Assembly (NCBI GenBank): GCA_937916515.1
Contig: CALFSX010000235.1
Span: 1 to 64,000 of the forward strand
DNA length: 64,000 nucleotides
Direction: 5' to 3'
Source of the DNA: an uncultured Planctomycetaceae bacterium
GTDB taxonomy: Bacteria; Planctomycetota; Planctomycetia; Planctomycetales; Planctomycetaceae
The notes under the pieces: model-generated
Seen by the model: the letters and a program-made list of their open reading frames with translations, nothing else
The model's database searches: none
What the model was told of the DNA's origin: nothing
Part shown: positions 56,723 to 64,000 of the stretch, piece by piece
How the letters are laid out: every line of letters begins with the position of its first letter
Numbering within the stretch: the stretch's first letter is position 1
Program-made: the position numbers and the translations under genes

Positions 56723-58747
56723 ATGACCAACGCAATCAAGCAACAAATCGAAAACATTCGAAAACAGTTGGAAACACACAATACGCTGTATTACGTAGAT
56801 GCCTCGCCGCAAATCAGCGACCGCGAATACGATCAGTTAATGAGCGAACTGCAGCAACTGGAATCGCAGCATCCGGAATACTATTCACCAAACAGTCCGT
56901 CGCAAAAAGTGGGCGGAACTCCCATCGACGGGTTTCAACAATTTGAACACCGGGTTCCGATGTTGTCGATCGACAACGCCTTCCAGGAACAGGAACTTGT
57001 CGATTGGGATGCCGGCCTGCGAAAGACGTTTGAAGTTGAAGATCTAAATTACTCCGTTGAATACAAGATTGACGGAGTCGCGATGGCCGTGATCTACGAA
57101 AATGGCAATCTGGTTCGAGGCGTCACGCGAGGCAACGGCAGCGTGGGAGACGACATTACATCCAACGCTCGGATTGTGGGGGGAGTTCCGTTGCGGCTCA
57201 ATTCCGAAACGCCTCCACCGGTTCTGGAAGTCCGAGGTGAAGTTGTCATTCTTAACGAAGACTTCTCCGCGTTTCAGGCGGCGCAGGTTGCCGCCGGTGA
57301 AGAGCCGTTCAAAAATCCCAGAAACGCCGCTGCTGGAGCGTTAAAACTTCTGGATCCCAAAGAAGCATACAAACGCAGCCTGCGATTCCTCGCGCATGGC
57401 GTTGGCTTTGTCGAAGGCATTGCCTGGGACAATTACATTGAATTTCTGAGTTCGATTCGCAACCTCGGACTTCCGGTGACCCCAAACGTCGACCAGGCGA
57501 CCGGCTTTACAGAACTGATGAAGGTCGTCGGCGAGATGATGGAAGGCGTCGCAGAACTGCCTTTCGAAGTTGATGGAATTGTGATTAAGTTAAACAACCT
57601 CTCCCAACGAGAAGCCTTAGGAACCACGTCGAAAAGTCCTCGATGGGTGCGAGCCTACAAGTGGGTTCGGTACGAAGCGGAAACCAAGGTCGCCGCGATT
57701 TCGATTCAGGTTGGCAAAACGGGTACGTTGACTCCGGTTGCAGAATTGGAGCCCGTGGAAATTGATGGCACCACGGTGTCGCGAGCCAGCCTGCATAACC
57801 GTGATGAGCTTGAACGACTGGGTGTTAAGGTCGGAGATACTGTGCTGGTGGAAAAGGCGGGAAAGATTATTCCGCACGTACTGCGAGTCAACCTGGCAGC
57901 GAGAACCGGTTCGGAAACCGAATTCGTTTTTCCGGCAACGTGCCCGGAATGTCAATCAAACGTGCTGCAGGACGAAGGCGGCGTTTACGTGCGCTGCCCG
58001 AACCCTTCATGCCCCGCTCAGCTGCGAGAAACTCTCATTTTCTTTGCATCTCGCCCCGCAATGGATATCGATGGGCTGGGTGAAAAACTGGTCGAACAAC
58101 TTCTGGACGCCAAGCTGATTGATGGCATCCCATCACTTTACCGCCTTCACGAACGCAAAGATGAATTGCTAAAACTGGAACGCCAGGCAGAAAGATCCAT
58201 CGATCGCCTGTTGTCCGGAATCGAAGCGTCGAAGCAGCAACCGCTCTGGCGATTGCTGACCGGATTGAACATTCGCCATGTGGGGCAAAGTAACGCTCGT
58301 GTGCTGGAATCCGCATTCGGAACAACGGAAGAAATTGGCAAACAGACAGCAGAAACCCTGGGAGCGGTGGACGATATCGGCCCTGTTATCGCCACGTCGG
58401 TATGCCAGTTTTTCAGTTCCAACTTCGGTCAACAGGTCCTCGCAGAACTGACATCGCTGGGATTGAACATGGGGAAACCTGTTGAACAATCTGCACAGGC
58501 TTCGGAGGACAGCCCTTTATTTGGCAAGTCTGTTGTCGTCACAGGAACTCTTGTCAGGATGACGCGTGAAGAAGCCAATGAACTCATTCGCACGCACGGC
58601 GGAAAATCGGCGAGCAGCGTATCCAGGAAAACAAATTTTCTGGTCGCGGGCGACAACGCGGGCAGTAAGCTGACAAAGGCTCAGTCGCTGGGCGTCGCCA
58701 TTCTTACAGAAGACGAGTTTCTTAAGCTGCTGGAAACCGAAACTTGA
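56723..58747 (+). CDS. ligA: NAD-dependent DNA ligase LigA
   Basis: Seals nicks in DNA during replication and repair; 674 residues, the normal length. The Ia domain is followed by the nucleotidyl lysine in YKIDGVAM (KxDG motif), the OB fold (VQVGKTGTLTPVAELEP in part), a four-cysteine zinc finger (CPEC, CPNPSC), the helix-hairpin-helix repeats (DIDGLGEKLVEQL, GLNIRHVG) and the C-terminal BRCT domain (VTGTLVRMTREEANELIRTHGGK). All domains are complete. Confidence 0.98.
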   Translation: MTNAIKQQIENIRKQLETHNTLYYVDASPQISDREYDQLMSELQQLESQHPEYYSPNSPSQKVGGTPIDGFQQFEHRVPMLSIDNAFQEQELVDWDAGLRKTFEVEDLNYSVEYKIDGVAMAVIYENGNLVRGVTRGNGSVGDDITSNARIVGGVPLRLNSETPPPVLEVRGEVVILNEDFSAFQAAQVAAGEEPFKNPRNAAAGALKLLDPKEAYKRSLRFLAHGVGFVEGIAWDNYIEFLSSIRNLGLPVTPNVDQATGFTELMKVVGEMMEGVAELPFEVDGIVIKLNNLSQREALGTTSKSPRWVRAYKWVRYEAETKVAAISIQVGKTGTLTPVAELEPVEIDGTTVSRASLHNRDELERLGVKVGDTVLVEKAGKIIPHVLRVNLAARTGSETEFVFPATCPECQSNVLQDEGGVYVRCPNPSCPAQLRETLIFFASRPAMDIDGLGEKLVEQLLDAKLIDGIPSLYRLHERKDELLKLERQAERSIDRLLSGIEASKQQPLWRLLTGLNIRHVGQSNARVLESAFGTTEEIGKQTAETLGAVDDIGPVIATSVCQFFSSNFGQQVLAELTSLGLNMGKPVEQSAQASEDSPLFGKSVVVTGTLVRMTREEANELIRTHGGKSASSVSRKTNFLVAGDNAGSKLTKAQSLGVAILTEDEFLKLLETET

Positions 58748-58824
58748 ATTTCACTCAACAGTACAACGACAACGTGCGGCCCGATTTTCGGTTTACAGAC
58801 TTTGCAGAATGATTCACCTGTTCC

Positions 58825-60555
58825 ATGACTGATGCAACACTACTTGTCGTAAGCGGTTCGGCTCGCGGAACTCGATACGACATCGCCATTGATTCCGGAG
58901 AAATCATCGTCGGGCGCAGCGTGGGTACTCGCATTCGCATTGACGACACAGAAGTTTCACGACAACACGCAGCGTTCTCACACGACGGCACCAACTATCA
59001 GATTCGCGACCTCAAAAGCGCCAACGGCACCTACATCAATGGGAAACGCATAAAAGAAGCCGTTCTTACACATGGCGACTCAATCAGGCTGGGAACGACC
59101 GTCATGACGTTTCAGCTGAAGTCAAAGTTTGAGTCGTCGGAACTCACTGAGCATGTTCGCTTCGTCGACGATTTACTGTCGGACCAGCAGTCAGGAATTG
59201 TGCAGCAGGTCAAGGCAGAAGCGATTTCCAGCGTTGACTGGCCCGATCAAAAATCAGGACTGGAACTGCTGTACCAGGTGGCCGAAGAGTTGGTGCGGCC
59301 ATTTGACACCCTGGAAGCTTTGCTGCAACGAATCCTGAATCTCACGCTGAATACAGTAGGAGCCGATCGAGGCTGCATTTTATTGCGAGACGCAATCGGC
59401 GGCGAATTGACGCCGCTGGTCTTCCTGCGACGTGACGAATCAGACGGTCCACAGGAACAGATGCTGATCTCCCGATCGATCTCCGGCCATGTGTTAAAGC
59501 ATGGGAATGCGGTTCGAACATCCGACGCACTCCACGACGCGCGGTTCGGTGCGGCAAACAGCATCCTGTCATCGGGAATTCGGGAAGCCATCTGCGCACC
59601 AATGCGAGGTCAGGAAGAACTGCTGGGAGTCTTTTATCTGGACGTCACTACGCCGATTCTGGCTGACGGTCGGATCTCTGAACAAGACCGCCTGACCGAT
59701 GAACACCTGAAAACGGTTCTGGCCGTTGCTCGCCATAGTGCACTGGCTGTTGAAGCACGCCGATTTCAGGAAGCACTTCTTAAAGCCGAACGGTTTGCGG
59801 CCATGGGGCAAACCGTGGCGGTATTAAGCCACCACATCAAGAACATCCTGCAAGGCGTTGGTGGAGGCGGATATTTGATTGAAACCGGCCTCAAAACTTC
59901 CAACGACGACATGGTGCGACAGGGCTGGGGAATTGTTGAACGCAACCAAAATCGGATTTCTGATTTGGTAATGGACATGCTGAGCTTCAGCAAAGAACGA
60001 GTTCCCAATTTGCGACCTGGCAACGTCAACAAGGTTTGCGAAGATGTTATGGAACTTGCATCGCCCCGGGCCGAGCTAAACGGCGTCGCACTGGAATTTC
60101 GCGCTGCCGATTTGCCATTGGCCGAGTTTGATCCTGAGGGCATTCATCGAGCGATTCTAAACATCGTCGCAAACGCCGTTGACGCCGTCGCAGAATCAGA
60201 CGCCGGTTCTGTAGTACTGCAAACCGGCTATGATGCCAGCAACGACGTGATGATGGTTGCCGTCACGGACAACGGCCCAGGAATCCCCGAGGACCAAAGA
60301 GCTGCCGTTTTTCAGGTCTTTGAATCTTCCAAGGGCGAACGAGGAACCGGCATTGGGCTACCCGTGAGTCGCAAGATTATTCGCGAACATGGTGGCAGAA
60401 TTCGCATCGAAGGCGACCCGGGAGAAGGCACGCGATTCATTATTTCCTGGCCTCGCGGCACACCTGTCAAAGATGGTCAACAAACGGAAGGAAAGACCAT
60501 CATTCTGGACGACCCCAAAGACGGCCCGCCTCCACGCCCAACGCCTGAAACCTGA
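58825..60555 (+). CDS. FHA-GAF sensor histidine kinase
   Basis: A cytoplasmic kinase of 576 residues. The FHA domain (residues ~1-95) has GRSVGTRIRIDD, SRQHA and NGTYINGKRI, and should bind phosphothreonine peptides. A GAF domain follows (~150-310: DRGCILLRD, AICAPMRG). The phosphoacceptor is in AVLSHHIKNILQ, where histidine is followed by another histidine. The ATPase shows NIVANAVDAV, DNGPGIPEDQ, GTGIGLPVSRKI and GTRFIISWP. No response regulator gene is adjacent, so its target is unknown. No membrane helix is seen. Confidence 0.92.
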   Translation: MTDATLLVVSGSARGTRYDIAIDSGEIIVGRSVGTRIRIDDTEVSRQHAAFSHDGTNYQIRDLKSANGTYINGKRIKEAVLTHGDSIRLGTTVMTFQLKSKFESSELTEHVRFVDDLLSDQQSGIVQQVKAEAISSVDWPDQKSGLELLYQVAEELVRPFDTLEALLQRILNLTLNTVGADRGCILLRDAIGGELTPLVFLRRDESDGPQEQMLISRSISGHVLKHGNAVRTSDALHDARFGAANSILSSGIREAICAPMRGQEELLGVFYLDVTTPILADGRISEQDRLTDEHLKTVLAVARHSALAVEARRFQEALLKAERFAAMGQTVAVLSHHIKNILQGVGGGGYLIETGLKTSNDDMVRQGWGIVERNQNRISDLVMDMLSFSKERVPNLRPGNVNKVCEDVMELASPRAELNGVALEFRAADLPLAEFDPEGIHRAILNIVANAVDAVAESDAGSVVLQTGYDASNDVMMVAVTDNGPGIPEDQRAAVFQVFESSKGERGTGIGLPVSRKIIREHGGRIRIEGDPGEGTRFIISWPRGTPVKDGQQTEGKTIILDDPKDGPPPRPTPET

Positions 60556-60558
60556 AAA

Positions 60559-61635
60559 TCACTTTTTCAAACGTTGCTGCAAAAATGCAGCACGAGCTTC
60601 ATTGCGTTCGGGAGTCTTAAGCGGACCACCGCTGATTTTTTGCAGGTGTGATGGCTGAGTTTGAATGAACAGTTCATTCACGGTCGCAATGTCGATATCT
60701 GGAACCATTCCAAGGTTCACACCAAGACGCACACTGGAAAGCAGGTGCATCGTCTCTTCGGAACTGATAGAACGTGCACTGGTCAGCACACCCATCGCCC
60801 GCGAAATCTGGTCATCCAGTTGAGACTTATTATCGCGACACAACAGATCTCTAACACGTCGTTCGTAGCCCAGAATGTTTGGCACGACTTCCGCCAAACT
60901 GTCCAGTAATTCACTTTCCGTGCATCCCAAAGTCACCTGGTTTGAGATCTGGTAGAAGTCGCCCATCGCCTGGCTACCTTCCCCATAAAGACCTCGCACG
61001 GCCAGATTAATTTTTTGGGCCGCCTGATGAACCTTTTGAATCTCTCTGGTAATTCGCAACCCAGGCAAGTGCAGCATCACGCTGACTCGAATACCGGTGC
61101 CGACGTTTGTGGGGCAAGCTGTCAAATATCCCAGAGTTTCATCAAATGCAAAACTGATCCGTTCTTCAAGGGCGTTATCCAATACGTCAATTTCCGCCCA
61201 CGATTCTTCCAGTGCCAACCCACTGTTCAGAATCTGCATCCGAACGTGGTCTTCTTCGTTCAGCATGATGCTGGTTTGTTCGCTGTTACCAATCATTACG
61301 CCGCGAGGGCCGCTTGACTGAGCCAGTTCGCGACTGATCAGCTGTCGTTCAACCAACAGCTGCCGATCCAGTTCGTTCAATTCTTCGACGTTTAAAAACT
61401 GGTAGTTCCGCCCAATCTCAGTCGCCTGAATCGTAGATCGCAGCGTATCAACGAGCTGCTTTTTTGTGTCATCGTCCGCTCGAGACATAAACGGAAAACC
61501 GACAACGTTTCGCGCCAGTCGAATGCGGGTGGAAATCACAATGTCGGATTCCGGACCGCTGGCACACAGCCAACGACCACTGCGCTGAACCAAATCAGTA
61601 AGATTAAACGAGCTATTTTCTCCGTCTGGCGTCAA
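60559..61635 (-). CDS. mcsB: Protein-arginine kinase McsB
   Basis: Phosphorylates arginine residues and marks proteins for ClpC/ClpP degradation in Firmicutes; 358 residues. It has the guanido-kinase fold: ISTRIRLARNVVGFPF, and CPTNVGTGIRVSVMLHLP with the catalytic cysteine region. A C-terminal LGVNLGMVPDIDI segment is conserved. mcsA lies 182 bp upstream in the same direction. The stop nearly touches the convergent histidine-kinase gene (3 bp). Confidence 0.93.
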   Translation of the reverse strand: MTPDGENSSFNLTDLVQRSGRWLCASGPESDIVISTRIRLARNVVGFPFMSRADDDTKKQLVDTLRSTIQATEIGRNYQFLNVEELNELDRQLLVERQLISRELAQSSGPRGVMIGNSEQTSIMLNEEDHVRMQILNSGLALEESWAEIDVLDNALEERISFAFDETLGYLTACPTNVGTGIRVSVMLHLPGLRITREIQKVHQAAQKINLAVRGLYGEGSQAMGDFYQISNQVTLGCTESELLDSLAEVVPNILGYERRVRDLLCRDNKSQLDDQISRAMGVLTSARSISSEETMHLLSSVRLGVNLGMVPDIDIATVNELFIQTQPSHLQKISGGPLKTPERNEARAAFLQQRLKK

Positions 61636-61817
61636 CTTTAAAAACCTTCCTCGACAACGCCAGAACGGCGTTCAACTAGACAACGTTTCATATGCGCCGA
61701 ATGGCGAACGTAAACAAACAGGAATAAATTGTACTCTGAATTGGTGATCCTCAGAAGCGTGGCCAACCTTCGACAGACGCAAAAGCAACCAGCACGATCA
61801 ATCAGCAAAAAAACTGA

Positions 61818-62330
61818 TTAGTCTTCTGAATTCGGACGCAGCGTAGCTTCGATCTCCAAAATTCGATCTCGCAACTTCGCTGCTGCTTCGTAATCTTCCT
61901 TTTCGACCGCCTCCCGCTGCTGATTTCGTAACTGAATCAAGCGAGACTGGTCTTTGGTTTGAGTGGGGCTTCTCAGTGGGCGTTTGCCGATGTGAAGACT
62001 CTCTTCGTGAATATTCTCCAGCAAAGGCATCAGATCTTCACGAAATTCGTCATAGCACACAGGGCAGCCTAACCGCCCCTGCTCACGAAATTCGGTAAAC
62101 GAAATACCGCAATTGGAACAACGGACAACCGATTCTTCATCATCGTCAGCTACAAGAGCTTCAAGTTTTGCCGCCAAATCAGCCGCAGGATTGGGAGATG
62201 GCTGCCCAGACTCATCCTCCAGGTATTCTCGCGCGCACGTTTCACACAAGTGAATCGCAACCGCGTTTCCCTGATGTATTTCAGTTATGTGCAGAGTCGC
62301 AGGCTTTGAACAACGACGACACTTCTTCAT
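61818..62330 (-). CDS. mcsA: McsA-like zinc-finger protein with UVR motif
   Basis: Activator partner of McsB; 170 residues. Two paired CxxC zinc modules are visible (CRRC with CETC, and CSNCG with CPVCYDEF), followed by a C-terminal UVR helix (LIQLRNQQREAVEKEDYEAAAKLRDRI) of the UvrB/UvrC type. GGGAG lies before the chosen ATG; the longer frame upstream is rejected. It precedes mcsB, as in Firmicutes, but with a longer gap. Confidence 0.9.
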   Translation of the reverse strand: MKKCRRCSKPATLHITEIHQGNAVAIHLCETCAREYLEDESGQPSPNPAADLAAKLEALVADDDEESVVRCSNCGISFTEFREQGRLGCPVCYDEFREDLMPLLENIHEESLHIGKRPLRSPTQTKDQSRLIQLRNQQREAVEKEDYEAAAKLRDRILEIEATLRPNSED

Positions 62331-63321
62331 CAACAACTCCCAACAACAAGGGACAAGCCCTTGAATCAATATCGAGCTAAAAACTCGGAATCTCTCCGCT
62401 TCGGCGCTGAAATCCGTCACCCAGCTGCACAAATCCAATGCAGGCATCTTGCTTAAGGCAATTTGTCTTCCAGATTGTGTTTCACTTCAATCGACCAAAA
62501 ACAGCCTCGAGTCGATCTCGTTTAATTATCGGTGAATACCGCTAATCGTAGATAAATCACAGGAAGCGGGAACCATCTAATGGAGGTAAATCCAAACGGA
62601 GAGTCGGAATCTTCTACAACAGTGCAGACGAACGCAAGACGGACGCACACGATCCTTAACAAACGTGAAACGCCCCCAAACAATTCCAACGATCGGTCGC
62701 ATTTTCAGTCTCAGCCGGAAACTTAAGACCACTGGAAACGCCTCGCCTGCCAACATTAAGCCAATCGAATTGCAAGTCACGGCCTTCGCTGAACGAATAT
62801 GCAGCGGGAAACAGTTGCATCAAACAACGTTCTCCCCCTGCGTTCACGTTTCACGCCACGAACTTTTCCCTTTCCGATTGAGTCACAATCACCGAATCGA
62901 ACCACCAATAGCCGGACCACCACGAATCAACCCGTCCGCTGAACGCAGCCCAAAATTCACCCGCGCAACGCTTCAGTAAAACAATTTGAAGGTTCTGCCG
63001 TGCGAATTTCGCAAAGGATTCTGCGTCCGACGACAAAACCATAAATGAGAACCGACCGTAGACTGAATGAAATACGTGCAATCTTTGGATTGAAACACAC
63101 CGAAACCCAACAAATTTTCCGATATTGGGATGACGGGCCTCGACAGATTGACCAAATCTTCGGAACCTACTCGCTCAGCACTGTCACAGAAATTAGTGGC
63201 TTGAGTGTGAAGTTCGCTTGGTAACTGTTTGCAAAACTATCAGCATCAGGTATCCTCTGCGGAAAATTCGTGAGCTTTTGCTCTCTTTTTCAAGCTTTCA
63301 ACAAGTCCTTGGAGTTAATTT
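62331..63321. other. Long spacer upstream of rpsU
   Basis: About 990 bp without a recognised gene. One 48-codon frame (ATG at 62580, MEVNPNGESESSTT, preceded by AGGAAGCGGGA) is a weak candidate for a small protein. Larger frames on both strands lack features. The rpsU promoter should be near the right end. Confidence 0.4.
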
Positions 63322-63525
63322 GTGGTCAAGTTGCGTCTGCGTGACAACGAGAATGTAAATGATGCGGTAAAAAGGTTTCGTAAACTGGTCGAACACGCCG
63401 GCATCAAAAGAGAAATGCGCAAACGCGAATACTACGAAAAGCCAAGTGATGAGCGACGACGCAATCGACGCCGCGCTGAAATGCGAGTGAAGAGCTCGCA
63501 GCGACAACCGCAGATCGGTGGCTAG
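63322..63525 (+). CDS. rpsU: 30S ribosomal protein S21
   Basis: A 67-residue small-subunit protein that helps initiation. The family core is [26 protein letters not shown], followed by a very basic [13 protein letters not shown] tail. The start is a GTG with GGAG upstream. A terminator directly follows. Confidence 0.96.
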   Translation: MVKLRLRDNENVNDAVKRFRKLVEHAGIKREMRKREYYEKPSDERRRNRRRAEMRVKSSQRQPQIGG

Positions 63526-63542
63526 TTCTTTTAAAATTGAAA

Positions 63543-63573
63543 GCCCCTTGCCACTTTGCAGGGGGCTTTTTTT
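63543..63573 (+). terminator. Intrinsic terminator of rpsU
   Basis: GCCCCTTGC pairs with GCAGGGGGC (one T-G pair) over a 6-base loop, then seven T. It starts 17 bp after the rpsU stop. Confidence 0.95.
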
Positions 63574-63702
63574 ATGCGCGTGGCGAATGGTCCATCAAAC
63601 ACGACTACCATTCAGGACGGACCAGACTCCGCCCTGCCAGGAACTCTATTGACGTCGTTGGCCAATCGCCCGTAGTCTCTGCACCAAAAGGAGGGACGCC
63701 GA

Positions 63703-64000
63703 ATGCGCACCTATTTTACAATGGGGTTGCTCGGAACTTGCGGCGTAATTTTGGGGCTTTTACTGTCACCACGCCTGCCGACAACAACACTAAGCATTGA
63801 CCTGACACACTCTCGATCAAACACTGGGGCAGCACCAAAAACTGCAAACTTCAGCGTGTACGTCGTGCTGTCAACACAATGCCCGATCAGTAACAGCTAT
63901 CTTCCGAAACTGAACAAGCTCCATCAGCAGCTTCGCACCCATGCAGTGGATCTTATTGGCGTGATTCCGTCTGCAGCGGCTTCGCAGGTTTCACTCGATC
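63703..64000 (+). CDS. Thioredoxin-like (redoxin) protein, cut by the window end
   Basis: The first 99 codons of an open gene that runs off the window. A strong AAAGGAGG precedes the ATG. A signal peptide or membrane anchor (MGLLGTCGVILGLLL) is followed by SVYVVLSTQCPISNSYLPKL, which resembles the first strand and active site of AhpC/TSA-type thioredoxin-like proteins in planctomycetes. The motif here has a single cysteine (STQCP), so a redox role is not certain. Confidence 0.7.
   Translation, partial: MRTYFTMGLLGTCGVILGLLLSPRLPTTTLSIDLTHSRSNTGAAPKTANFSVYVVLSTQCPISNSYLPKLNKLHQQLRTHAVDLIGVIPSAAASQVSLD

Noticed and set aside
62665-62979. 104-codon plus-strand frame upstream of rpsU
   Set aside because: No ribosome site, unusual composition and no family resemblance.
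63537-63800. 87-codon frame after rpsU
   Set aside because: It runs through the rpsU terminator and overlaps the better-supported thioredoxin-like gene in another frame.
1-64000. CRISPR array or prophage
   Set aside because: I saw no regularly spaced repeats, cas genes, phage structural genes or integrase anywhere in the window.

Overview
The window looks like a chromosomal segment of a planctomycete (Planctomycetota). The evidence is a YTV-repeat cell-wall protein with a signal peptide, a DUF1559 protein, two secreted formylglycine-type sulfatases, several secreted proteins of a planctomycete-like style, mixed ATG/GTG/TTG starts, often weak Shine-Dalgarno sites, and many strand switches. 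Core genes agree with this: clpX, CCA-adding enzyme, prfC, moaA/moaE, ligA, rpsU and the mcsA/mcsB pair. Species cannot be fixed from sequence reading alone.

Layout. 0-5.5 kb: a minus-strand cluster of M19 dipeptidase, a DUF997 (YhdT-like) membrane protein and a PanF-like sodium:solute symporter, then a sulfatase. 5.6-9.5 kb: a methyltransferase and the YTV protein, separated by repeat-bearing spacers. 9.5-19.3 kb: mostly housekeeping (clpX, cca, prfC) plus DUF1559, a GH3-family enzyme, a small lipoprotein and a sugar-phosphate-isomerase-like barrel. 19.3-23.3 kb: an unusual stretch with an isoprenylcysteine-methyltransferase-like membrane enzyme, a 31-codon mini-ORF ahead of a strong terminator, and an array of eight tRNA genes (Phe, Lys, Ile-UAU, Gly, Asn, Ser, Gly, Gln). 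Several of these have broken stems, and the Asn gene is interrupted in its anticodon arm by a 132-bp dispersed repeat. 23.3-30.5 kb: a LarA-like DUF2088 protein, pterin dehydratase, moaE-moaA, a second sulfatase and tRNA-Leu.

31-50 kb is the motility block: fliK-flgD-flgE, then after an esterase and small genes a chemotaxis operon cheA-cheW-mcp-cheB-cheR-cheY-cheX-cheY plus one unknown gene. The CheA carries a zinc-binding CZB domain inserted inside its first CheW domain. 50-53.4 kb is a decay zone with a shattered HDOD gene, an IS1380-type transposase fragment and little intact coding sequence. 53.4-64 kb holds a J-domain protein, a membrane glycosyltransferase, ligA, an FHA-GAF histidine kinase, mcsB and mcsA, rpsU and the start of a thioredoxin-like gene cut by the window edge.

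The most unusual signal is the dispersed ~130-bp element. Three copies are visible: one supplies the last codons and stop of the symporter gene, one splits tRNA-Asn, and one lies 8 bp after the stop of a DUF2007 gene. All end in the same compact hairpin. None of the tRNA genes encodes CCA, which fits the CCA-adding enzyme in the same window.
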